Assembly: GCF_905201705.1 (NCBI RefSeq)
Contig: NZ_CAJKOX010000001.1
Coordinates: 107,467-171,466 of the forward strand
DNA from: an uncultured Marvinbryantia sp.
Lineage (GTDB): Bacteria > Bacillota > Clostridia > Lachnospirales > Lachnospiraceae
Reading direction: 5' to 3'
Length of the DNA: 64,000 nt
In this document: in pieces, positions 1 through 7,552 of the stretch
Layout: each line of letters opens with the position of its first letter
How positions within the stretch are numbered: the stretch's first letter is position 1
Made by a program: the position numbers and the translations under genes
Notes under the pieces: model-generated
Databases searched by the model: none
What the model was told of the DNA's origin: nothing
What the model saw: only the letters and a program-made list of their open reading frames with translations

Positions 1-1
1 A

Positions 2-304
2 AAAGATGATTTTGTTGTTGTATTTTACAGAAATCTTCGGGAGATATGGAAAAAAGAAAGCGAAAAGAAAGGTACAGAAAGTCCAAAACATCAAAATGAT
101 GTTTTGGGTGATGTTTTAGAGGATGTTTTGGAAAACCAAATAATACATCTCCTGACTGAAAATAATAAACTTAATCAAAAGTAAATAGCGGTCAGGACAG
201 GAAAATCTATCGCATCGGTACAGCGTACAATGAAGAAGCTTTCTGAACAAGGAAGGATTATTCGAGAAGGCGGAAAGCGTTTTGGGCATTGGAAAGTGAA
301 ATAG
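2..304 (+). pseudogene. C-terminal remnant of an AlbA-type ATP-binding transcriptional regulator, in-frame stop
   Basis: A reading frame enters from before the window and ends at the TAG at 302-304. It gives a C-terminus with a DDFVVVFYR segment, a charged linker containing a repeated DVL motif, and a winged-helix ending (IAVRTGKSIASVQRTMKKL, then LSEQGRIIREGGKRFGHW). This is the usual tail of AlbA_2/DUF4062-like ATP-binding proteins that accompany mobile DNA. A TAA at 182-184 interrupts the frame just before the helix-turn-helix, where the family normally has a sense codon. The 5' part lies outside the window, so the gene may be longer but broken. The family assignment is by pattern only; the in-frame stop is directly seen. 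Confidence 0.55.
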
Positions 305-403
305 AATCATATCAATATGTATTTACTAGTATTGGTATGAAAAGAATTTAATGTTGTTTTCAATAATTGTTCTTTTATAGAGTGCATTCATAGTTTACTT
401 GTA

Positions 404-640
404 AGCCATAATCTGCGCCCGCTGGAAGTCCTGCAAAATGAGTTTCTGATCTATACCACGGTTAATCCGAATAACTGCTACATCAAATCTGTCTATATTA
501 AAAACACGCAGAACACAAGGCTTTCCTATCTGCGGAGCATCAAACTGGGCGGTCAGAAGGAGAAACTTTATAACGAGACAAATATCTATGAGATGGAGCT
601 GGCGATGCGCAGGGACGGGAAGGCAGGTGTCCATGACTAA
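404..640 (+). pseudogene. Remnant of an AAA-family ATPase C-terminus
   Basis: The frame is open from 341 but has no usable start codon. From about 404 it encodes SHNLRPLEVLQNEFLIYTT, then NPNNCYIKSVYIKNTQNTR and GGQKEKLYNETNIYEMELAM, ending at the TAA at 638-640. This resembles the C-terminus of AAA_15-type ATPases that are paired with a TOPRIM-like partner in accessory or defence islands. Everything N-terminal of this, including Walker motifs, is absent. It overlaps the next frame by 8 bases (ATG at 633), the usual coupling of such pairs. Family identity is an inference from pattern; loss of the N-terminus is seen. Confidence 0.4.
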
Positions 641-839
641 AAAGATTATCCTGCTTCTGGTAGAAGGTCCTACAGATGAAGACGCCTTCCATGTGCCGGG
701 AACCTGTGAAGAAACCTGGAAATTTATCATGGAAGATGGAAAATCCCTTGGGAGATATTCTAATATGGCGGTGTTTTTTGAGAGACTGGGGATTACAGTG
801 GAAGAGGAGCAAAAATATTTCAGCTCAATCAGAAGTTGA
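633..839 (+). pseudogene. Internally deleted TOPRIM-like partner of the preceding ATPase remnant
   Basis: The 68-residue frame starts MTKKIILLLVEGPTDEDAF, the first beta strand and acidic motif (EGPTDEDA) of TOPRIM/OLD-like nucleases. It then jumps to what looks like the C-terminal end of a longer protein (KFIMEDGKSLGRYSNMAVFF). Full-length relatives are several times longer, so an internal deletion is the simplest reading. The ATG overlaps the end of the ATPase remnant, as in an operon pair. A hairpin terminator follows at 878. Function is presumably lost. Confidence 0.4.
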
Positions 840-877
840 AAAAAATACAAACAGATGAAAAAAGTAACAGCCCGAAA

Positions 878-919
878 GCCGGAGAGTAGAAAAAAGTACA
901 AAAACTCTCCGGCTTTTTT
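878..919 (+). terminator. Intrinsic terminator after the decayed ATPase/TOPRIM pair
   Basis: A perfect 10-bp stem, GCCGGAGAGT at 878-887 and ACTCTCCGGC at 904-913, is followed by a run of six T. Confidence 0.85.
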
Positions 920-921
920 GA

Positions 922-950
922 TTCCTTTTTTCCTGTCCGGTTTATATAAT
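922..950 (+). promoter_or_regulatory. Possible promoter of the glucuronide operon
   Basis: A perfect -10 box, TATAAT at 945-950, sits 17 bases after a weak -35 (TTCCTT at 922-927). The weak -35 suggests dependence on an activator or CRP-like factor. It is about 70 bases upstream of the binding-protein start. Confidence 0.4.
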
Positions 951-1020
951 GGATTCATCAGAACAAGGGATACATAAATGAGTGTATCGGCAAAATCTAA
1001 AATCACAGGAGGATATAGTT

Positions 1021-2282
1021 ATGAGAAAGAAACAGGTAATGGCAATGGCACTGTCTGCTGCAATGGCAGCCGGCGTACTTGGCGGAACAGGAATCATGGC
1101 GGCAGCGGAAGATACGGTTACGCTTACCTTCCCGGTATGGGATCTTGCGAGCACCCCGTATATCCAGGATGTTGTGGATGGATTTGAGGCGGAAAACCGA
1201 ACATCAAAATCAATATCGTGGACATTGCGGCGGCAGATTATGTGACAAAGCTTACCACCATGCTGAACGGCGGTTCTGAGTGCGATATCGTATACATCAA
1301 GGAGGCGGACGGCACACCTTCCTATGCGGACAAGGGACAGCTTGAGGATCTGACCTCCTACATCGAGGCGGACGGAATTGATACCTCCAAATTTGTGGGA
1401 TACGACGATTTCAATCTGGACGGCAAGCAGGTAGCGCTCCCGTTCAAGACCGACTACTATGTGCTGTACTACAATAAGGACATCTTTGACGCAGCGGGCG
1501 TTGACTATCCGAGCAACGATATGACCTGGACAGAGTGGGAGGAAATGTGCAAATCGCTGACGAGCGGCGAAGGAAACGACAAGATTTACGGCGGATACCT
1601 TCATACATGGCAGGCATGTGTGCAGAACTGGGCAGTGCAGGACGGTGCGAACACCATTCTCGGACCGGACTACAGCTTCATGAAACCGTACTATGAAATG
1701 GCTCTGAGAATGCAGGAAGAGGGAACCATCATGGATTATGCAACGCTGAAGACCGGCAACATCGCTTATGCTTCTCCGTTCCAGCAGGGCACCGTAGCGA
1801 CGCTGCCGATGGGAACCTGGTTCTCCTCCACGATGATTGCGAAAGTAAACGCAGGCGAGACAGATGTAAACTGGGCAATCGCAACCCTTCCGCATCCGGA
1901 TGGCGTAGAAGCAGGCAGCACCGTTGGTTCCACAACACCGATGGCTATCAATGCAAACTCTTCTCATAAAGAAGAAGCATGGCAGTTTATCAAATATGCG
2001 TGCACAACAGCAAACGAGATTCTGGTAAAGAACGGACAGATGCCGGCTTACCAGGATGACACTACACTGGAATCCCTAGCGGCTCTGGAAGGTATGCCGG
2101 AGGGTGCGGCAGAAGCGCTGAAGACCGTCAGCGTGGTTGCAGACAGACCGGTAAATGTTTACTCCGCAGAAGTAAACCAGATGCTGGGTGAAGAGCATTC
2201 CCTGATTATGATTGGTGAAGCGGACATCGACACGGTGCTTGCGGAAATGGCAACACGTTCCCAGGAAATCCAGGGAGAGTAA
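1021..2282 (+). pseudogene. CUT1-type sugar ABC transporter substrate-binding protein, frameshifted
   Basis: A strong AGGAGG precedes ATG 1021. The protein starts with a signal peptide (KK, hydrophobic core, ending near GIMAAAED) and continues as a family-1 extracellular solute-binding protein of about 420 residues. After residue 59 (GFEAEN) the frame is lost, and the rest (from IVDIAAADYVTKL) is read in another frame to the TAA at 2282. Restoring one C at 1197-1198 (AACCG to AACCCG) rejoins a normal protein. The signal peptide has no lipobox cysteine, which is unusual for a Gram-positive binding protein. It heads an operon with two permeases, beta-glucuronidase and a GH88 enzyme, so the likely ligand is an oligo-uronide. 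It is either a real pseudogene or a sequencing error. Confidence 0.8.
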
Positions 2283-2355
2283 GGGGATGACGTCAGGCGT
2301 CACGGACGAAAAACAGGAAATTCATAAAATGCCGAGAGCATCATAGATTAACCGG

Positions 2356-2387
2356 CAGGGCGGCAGGAGTAACTGCCGCCCTGTTTT
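2356..2387 (+). terminator. Stem-loop between binding protein and permease (attenuator or mRNA stabiliser)
   Basis: A perfect 11-bp GC-rich stem (CAGGGCGGCAG 2356-2366, CTGCCGCCCTG 2373-2383) with a 6-base loop is followed by TTTT. Its place inside an operon suggests partial termination or protection of the upstream mRNA. Confidence 0.75.
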
Positions 2388-2424
2388 GCACTGGATTCTG
2401 ACGCAGAACGGGAAAGGAGATTCA

Positions 2425-3330
2425 ATGAATAAAACAAAAGGAAACAAAAAAGGGCTTTCGCTTGCCCTGAGGCAGAATATCGTGGGATATTCCTTCATTC
2501 TGCCCAACTTCATCGGGTTTTTCATCTTTACCTTTATTCCGGTAATTTTCTCCCTCCTTCTGAGCTTTTCCCACTGGGATGGCTTTACGGAGATGGAATT
2601 TGCGGGGCTTGACAATTTCATAAAGATATTTAAAGACAGAATTTTTGTACAGTCTATCTGGAAAACGGCATATTTTTCTATCTTCACCGTGCTGTTTTCT
2701 ATGGTGGCGTCGCTGGGGCTTGCGCTGCTGTTGAATCAGAAGATAAAGGCGAGAGGATTTTTCCGCTGTGCGCTGTTCTTCCCCTATGTGGCGTCTGTTG
2801 TGGCGATTTCCGTTGTGTGGAATGCCATGCTGCAGCCGGATTACGGTCCCGTGAACGAATTTCTGAAATTTATCGGAATTGCTAATCCGCCGCGCTGGTT
2901 CGCTTCCACGGACTGGGTAATTCCCGGACTGATTATTGTGAATGTCTGGAGAAACATGGGCTATTTCATGATTATCTATCTGGCGGGGCTGCAGAACATC
3001 GATGAAAGCCTGTATGAGGCGGCGGCGCTCGACGGCGCGAAGGGCTGGACGCTGTTCCGGAAAATCACCTGGCCGCTGCTTAGTCCGAGCACCTTCTTCG
3101 TTGTCATGATGCTGGTCATCAACTCCTTCAAAGTGTTCGACCTGGTATGGCTGATGACGCAGGGCGGACCGGGAACCGCATCCACCATGCTTTCGCAGTA
3201 CATCTACAACCAGGCGTTTGTTTCCTGGGATTACGGAAAATCCTCCGCTGCGGCAATGATTCTGTTTGTAATCGTAGCGCTGCTCACCGTATTCCAGTTC
3301 AAAGCAGAGAAAAAAGTGGTCAATTATTAG
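2425..3330 (+). CDS. Sugar ABC transporter permease (MalF/UgpA type)
   Basis: This 301-residue membrane protein of a CUT1 importer has about six transmembrane segments. The EAA loop that contacts the ATPase reads YEAAALDGAKGWTLFRKI, followed by TWPLLSPSTFF. The start at 2425 is chosen because GGAAAGGAGA lies just before it; an upstream in-frame ATG at 2386 falls within the intergenic hairpin tail. It sits between the (frameshifted) binding protein and the second permease. No ATPase gene is nearby, so a shared MsmX/MsmK-type ATPase encoded elsewhere must energise it. Substrate is inferred from the downstream beta-glucuronidase and GH88 genes to be a glucuronide oligosaccharide. Confidence 0.9.
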   Translation: MNKTKGNKKGLSLALRQNIVGYSFILPNFIGFFIFTFIPVIFSLLLSFSHWDGFTEMEFAGLDNFIKIFKDRIFVQSIWKTAYFSIFTVLFSMVASLGLALLLNQKIKARGFFRCALFFPYVASVVAISVVWNAMLQPDYGPVNEFLKFIGIANPPRWFASTDWVIPGLIIVNVWRNMGYFMIIYLAGLQNIDESLYEAAALDGAKGWTLFRKITWPLLSPSTFFVVMMLVINSFKVFDLVWLMTQGGPGTASTMLSQYIYNQAFVSWDYGKSSAAAMILFVIVALLTVFQFKAEKKVVNY

Positions 3331-3342
3331 GAGGTGGCAAAA

Positions 3343-4172
3343 GTGACAAAAAAGAAAAATCTGGCAGGAAGCGTGCTGGTTTATGTACTGCTTATCGGAC
3401 TGACGGTGCTCACGCTGACACCGCTTATCTGGATGCTGTCTGCCTCGCTGAAGCTTGATAAAGACGTGTTTTCCGTGCCGATTCAGTGGATTCCGGCAGA
3501 CCCGCAGTGGAGCAACTACGCAAAGGTATGGGAGAAGATACCGCTTCTTACCTTCACCTTTAACTCCCTGAAGCTGACGGTGCTCATCACCATTATCCAG
3601 GTGCTCACGTCAAGCTTCGCGGCATACGGTTTTGCAAAATGTAACTTTAAGGGCAGAAATGTGCTGTTTCTCTTTTACGTGGCGACGATGGCCATTCCGT
3701 GGCAGGTATACATGCTGCCGCAGTATACGCTGATGAACAAAATGCATCTGGTGGATACGCATATTGGCTACATTTTTATGCAGGCGTCATCCCGTTCGGC
3801 GTGTTCCTTATGCGCCAGGCGTTTATCTCGATTCCCAACGAGCTGCTGGAGGCGGCAAGAATTGACGGAATGTCGGAATATGGCATTTTTGCGAAGATAG
3901 CGCTGCCCCTCAGCAAGGCGTCCGCCACAACGCTGGTTATCTTCAGCTTTGTGACCATCTGGAACGATTACATGGGACCGATGCTTTACTTCAACACGGA
4001 ATCCAAAAAGACCATCCAGCTTGGTATCAAGATGTTTATGGGTCAGTATTCCACGGAGTGGGGACTGATTATGGCAGTCTCCGTGATGGCGCTGATACCG
4101 GTATTTATTATATTCCTTATCGGGCAGAAGCAGTTTGTGCAGGGCATCGCAAGCAGCGGCATAAAGGGCTGA
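3343..4172 (+). pseudogene. Sugar ABC transporter permease (MalG type), frameshifted
   Basis: This is the second CUT1 permease, about 276 residues if repaired. GTG 3343 is preferred as start because AGGAGG (3329-3334) is 8 bases upstream; the GTG at 3334 would overlap that site. The first frame runs through GYIFMQA and then breaks; the remainder (IPFGVFLMRQAF, EAA loop LEAARIDGMSEYGIFAKI, end IASSGIKG) is in another frame. Adding one T at about 3787 (GCGTCATC to GCGTTCATC) restores the protein. As it stands the permease would lack its last membrane segments and the EAA loop, so the importer would not work. It is the second single-base deletion in this operon. Confidence 0.8.
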
Positions 4173-4189
4173 CAGAAAGGACAGAGATT

Positions 4190-5977
4190 ATGTTATATCC
4201 GGAAACGACCTCAGGCAGAATGGCTTTTGATTTAAGCGGCATCTGGGAGTTTAAGCTGCTGGAGCCGGGACAGAAAGAGCGGGAGGAGCAGGCGGCGGGA
4301 AAATTGCTGAAAAACAGTCTTCCCATGCCGGTTCCCTCGTCGTATAATGATATTTATCCGGGGAAGAAATTTGCCGACCATATGGGCGATATGGTCTATC
4401 AGAGAAGCTTTACCGTGACAGAGACGATGCAGCGGCAGGGGCGTCTGGTGCTCCGCTTCGGCGGCGTTACCCACATGGCGTCCGTGTATCTGAACGGCGC
4501 GCATCTGGGCTGTCACAAGGGTGGCTTTCTCCCGTTCTCCTTCGATATCACAGAGAGCGCGGTGATGGGGGAAAATCTTCTGACGGTGTATGTAAATAAC
4601 GTGACAGACTATTCCACGCTGCCCTGCGGCAGGGTGGTGACGGAGCAGTTTCCGGGACTTCCGGAGCAGACCAGAAATCTTCCGAACTTTGATTTCTTTA
4701 ATTATTCAGGCATTATGCGTCCGGTGTGGCTGTATACGACGCCGCGCTATTACATTGAAGATATTGAGGTGTACGGCAGGATGGACGGCAGCTTTTGCTG
4801 GAACATCACATCCGCGGGAGAAGGTGCGGGAGAGACCAGGATCCGTGTACTGGACGCGGAGGGCGCGTGCGTCTTTTCCGGCAGCGGAGCGAATGGCGAA
4901 GGAAGGGTGCCGGGCGCGCGGCTCTGGAGCACGGATGACCCGTATCTCTACCGGCTGCAGGTGCGTCTGCCGGGCGCGGACGGCGGGCAGGGCGATGAGT
5001 ACACGGAAAGCTTCGGCTTCCGTGAGATAGCCATCCGGGACTGCCGCATTCTCCTTAATGGAAAGCCGGTTTATCTGAAGGGCTTCGGCAAGCACGAGGA
5101 GGGCATCACCAGAGGCAGAGGAACGGATATTGCTCTGATGGTGAAGGATTTGGGACTGCTGAAATGGATCGGGGCGAATTCCTTCCGGACAAGCCACTAT
5201 CCCAACAGCGAGGAAATGATGCGTCTCTGCGACAGGATGGGGATTCTTGTGATTGACGAGGCGCCGGCAGTCGGTCTGAACACGGGATTTACAGCCACCG
5301 GGCTGCTGGGAGGAAACCCGAAGGGAACCTGGGAGACGCTGGAGACGGCGGAGCATCACAGAACCGTGATGCAGGAGCTGGTAAAGCGCGATAAAAATCA
5401 TCCGTGCGTCATCGCATGGTCGGTGGCGAACGAGCCTGCCAGCCAGGAGAAAGGGGCGCGGGAATACTTTGAACCGCTGATGGAAGTGACGCGGCAGAAC
5501 GATATACAGAAGCGCCCGGTTACGATCGTCACCTACGAGGGCTCCACGCCGGAGACCTGCCAGGTGGCGGAGCTGTGCGATTTCCTTATGCTCAACCGCT
5601 ACCGGGGCTGGTATGATACGGAGGGCAATCTTGAGGGAGCGGCGGCAAAGCTGAAGGCGGAGCTGGAGGGCTTCCACAGGCGCTGTCCCGACAAGCCGGT
5701 GATGCTGGGAGAGTATGGAGCGGATACGATCGCGGGTCTTCACGACGTAAACGGCAGGCTTTTTTCGGAGGAGTACCAGACGGCGTTTATGCGCGCGTAT
5801 GGAGAGGTATTTGATTCCCTGCCCTATATTACGGGCGAGCATGTATGGGTGTTTGCGGATTTTGCCACGGCGGAAAACATCAAACGTGTGGACGGAAATA
5901 AAAAAGGTATCTTTACCAGGGACAGACGTCCCAAGCAGGCGGCTTACTTCCTGAAAGAAAGATGGAGCCGCTTATAG
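4190..5977 (+). CDS. uidA: Beta-glucuronidase (glycoside hydrolase family 2)
   Basis: The enzyme removes glucuronic acid from beta-glucuronides. Of 595 residues, the first part is the sugar-binding and immunoglobulin-like domains and the last 300 the TIM barrel. The acid/base is Glu415 in WSVANEP and the nucleophile Glu508 in LGEYGAD. The N-x-K pair that reads the uronate carboxylate is present (Asn570, Lys572 in DGNKKGIF), which separates glucuronidases from galactosidases. The segment corresponding to the active-site loop of the E. coli enzyme is about four residues shorter here. No signal peptide, so it is cytoplasmic. Start 4190 follows GAAAGGAC and clears the permease stop at 4172. It lies with an ABC importer and a GH88 enzyme, which points to dietary or host glucuronides and glycosaminoglycan fragments. 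Confidence 0.92.
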   Translation: MLYPETTSGRMAFDLSGIWEFKLLEPGQKEREEQAAGKLLKNSLPMPVPSSYNDIYPGKKFADHMGDMVYQRSFTVTETMQRQGRLVLRFGGVTHMASVYLNGAHLGCHKGGFLPFSFDITESAVMGENLLTVYVNNVTDYSTLPCGRVVTEQFPGLPEQTRNLPNFDFFNYSGIMRPVWLYTTPRYYIEDIEVYGRMDGSFCWNITSAGEGAGETRIRVLDAEGACVFSGSGANGEGRVPGARLWSTDDPYLYRLQVRLPGADGGQGDEYTESFGFREIAIRDCRILLNGKPVYLKGFGKHEEGITRGRGTDIALMVKDLGLLKWIGANSFRTSHYPNSEEMMRLCDRMGILVIDEAPAVGLNTGFTATGLLGGNPKGTWETLETAEHHRTVMQELVKRDKNHPCVIAWSVANEPASQEKGAREYFEPLMEVTRQNDIQKRPVTIVTYEGSTPETCQVAELCDFLMLNRYRGWYDTEGNLEGAAAKLKAELEGFHRRCPDKPVMLGEYGADTIAGLHDVNGRLFSEEYQTAFMRAYGEVFDSLPYITGEHVWVFADFATAENIKRVDGNKKGIFTRDRRPKQAAYFLKERWSRL

Positions 5978-5995
5978 GAGAGGCGGAAAAAGAGC

Positions 5996-7195
5996 ATGGA
6001 AAAGTGGATAAAAATCGCGGACCTGGAGAATTACCGGGAAGCGGACATGGATGAAGTAAGAGCGGCGATGGATATTGCGGCGGCGCAGGTGGAGCGGAAT
6101 CTGGACACCTTTACGGAGAAGTTTCCCGGAGCGAACAGCTTTGACAATTTCTATAAGCCGGGTCCGAATGTGGACTGGACGACGGGCTTCTGGACAGGCG
6201 AGATCTGGCTGGCGTATGAAAATGCAAAGACGGAGGAAGAGCGGGAACGCCTAAGACGGGCGGGCGAGATACAGGTGGATTCCTTCCTGGAGAGAATCGA
6301 GAAGAGAGTGGAAGTGGACCATCACGACATGGGCTTTCTCTACAGCCTTTCCTGCGTGGCAGCATACAAGCTGACCGGCATGGAAAAGGCGAAAAAAGCG
6401 GCGCTGCTGGCAGCCGATAATCTGATCAGCCGTTTCCAGCCGGTAGGGGAATTTATCCAGGCATGGGGCGAAATGGGCGCGAAGGATAATTACCGCTTTA
6501 TCATCGACTGTCTGCTGAACCTTCCGCTGTTGTACTGGGCATCTGAGGAGACGGGAGAAGAAAAATACAGGAATATAGCGGAAAAGCATATCCACACGGC
6601 GCTTGCCAATGTAATAAGAGAGGACGATTCCACCTGGCATACGTTTTTCATGGACCCGGAAACGGGAAAGCCGGACCACGGGGCAACCTGCCAGGGCTAT
6701 AAGGACGGCTCCGCCTGGGCGCGCGGACAGGCGTGGGGCGTGTACGGTACGGCGGTCGGCTACCGCTATACAAAGCGGGAAGAATATATCGGATATTTTA
6801 AGCGTGTCACCCGCTATTTCCTGGAGCATCTGCCTGAGGATCTTTGCCCGTACTGGGATCTGGGCTTCGGCGACGGAGATGACGAGGCGCGCGATTCCTC
6901 CTCGGCGGTCATCGCGGTGTGCGGCATGCTGGAGATGAGCAAATATCTGGGTGAGGAGGACGCCCGCTATTACACCTCCGCTGCGCGGAAGCTGCTGCGG
7001 CAGATGATTGTGAAATACAGCGTGAAGGATCCCGAAAAGAGCAACGGTCTGCTGCTGATGGGCACCTACTCGAAGAAGAGCCCGTATAACACCTGCACGG
7101 AGGCGGGCGTAAACGAGTGCGTAATCTGGGGCGACTACTTCTATATGGAAGCACTTCACAGACTGCTTACGCCGGACTGGAAAATTTACTGGTAA
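5996..7195 (+). CDS. Unsaturated glucuronyl hydrolase (glycoside hydrolase family 88)
   Basis: Family 88 enzymes hydrate and release the unsaturated uronic acid left at the end of oligosaccharides by polysaccharide lyases. The 399-residue protein has the alpha/alpha-barrel pattern of the family, the catalytic Asp111 in DHHDMGF, the second conserved aspartate Asp171 in FIIDCLLNLPLLYWA, and the KDGSAWARGQAWG substrate-site motif. It has no signal peptide, so acts inside the cell. It starts 18 bases after the beta-glucuronidase stop and follows a good ribosome site. Together with the beta-glucuronidase and importer, it suggests use of lyase-generated oligosaccharides (glycosaminoglycan, xanthan-type or pectic) made outside this window. 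No lyase is encoded here. Confidence 0.9.
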   Translation: MEKWIKIADLENYREADMDEVRAAMDIAAAQVERNLDTFTEKFPGANSFDNFYKPGPNVDWTTGFWTGEIWLAYENAKTEEERERLRRAGEIQVDSFLERIEKRVEVDHHDMGFLYSLSCVAAYKLTGMEKAKKAALLAADNLISRFQPVGEFIQAWGEMGAKDNYRFIIDCLLNLPLLYWASEETGEEKYRNIAEKHIHTALANVIREDDSTWHTFFMDPETGKPDHGATCQGYKDGSAWARGQAWGVYGTAVGYRYTKREEYIGYFKRVTRYFLEHLPEDLCPYWDLGFGDGDDEARDSSSAVIAVCGMLEMSKYLGEEDARYYTSAARKLLRQMIVKYSVKDPEKSNGLLLMGTYSKKSPYNTCTEAGVNECVIWGDYFYMEALHRLLTPDWKIYW

Positions 7196-7205
7196 GGAGA
7201 GCGCG

Positions 7206-7286
7206 ATGAGATATACGCCGAAAGACCAGGATTATGCTGCGGTGGTTACTGTGAATAAAGAGGAAGGTGCCTTATTCGAAGTATAA
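7206..7286 (+). CDS. 26-residue stub at the end of the glucuronide operon
   Basis: ATG 7206 has a good ribosome site (AAGGAGA) and starts 10 bases after the GH88 stop, as a third gene of the operon would. It stops after 26 residues (MRYTPKDQDYAAVVTVNKEE...). The sequence is not recognised. It could be the surviving 5' end of a truncated operon gene or a small protein; a new promoter begins 25 bases later. Sequence alone cannot decide. Confidence 0.3.
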   Translation: MRYTPKDQDYAAVVTVNKEEGALFEV

Positions 7287-7310
7287 ATATAAAAAATTTA
7301 TAAAATGCAT

Positions 7311-7338
7311 TTGACAAATCTTAAAAAAAGATTATAAT
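7311..7338 (+). promoter_or_regulatory. Promoter of the ammonium transporter-PII gene
   Basis: TTGACA at 7311-7316 and TATAAT at 7333-7338, spacing 16. Both boxes are perfect. Transcription should start near 7345, giving a leader of about 210 bases. Confidence 0.75.
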
Positions 7339-7341
7339 AAA

Positions 7342-7425
7342 CTTCGTAAGAACGAAGGCGTTCCTGTGAAAAACGGGGGCGCCTTTTATGATACAGGATA
7401 TCATGTATCATAGAACCCTTCGTTC
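7342..7425 (+). promoter_or_regulatory. Structured leader with competing hairpins upstream of amt-PII
   Basis: Three helices compete for the same bases: a local hairpin CTTCGT 7342-7347 with ACGAAG 7352-7357; a terminator-like stem AAGGCGTTCC 7355-7364 with GGGGCGCCTT 7376-7385 followed by TT; and a long-range pairing GAACGAAGG 7350-7358 with CCTTCGTTC 7417-7425, which encloses a further hairpin (GATACA 7390-7395, TGTATC 7404-7409). Such mutually exclusive folding is the signature of attenuation control. The sensor is not identifiable from sequence. Confidence 0.55.
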
Positions 7426-7552
7426 GTGCAGCGGGATTTTTTCATTTCCGTCTGCATAAAATATAGAAATGCTCGGTTATCAAGGGAGATAATTGCCGAA
7501 GAGGAGCGGCGTTATCTCTCTTTTTAAGTTGGGCGAAAGAGGAGGAAAAATT

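Noticed and set aside
4706..5842. 378-codon minus-strand open frame
   Set aside because: Antisense of the beta-glucuronidase.
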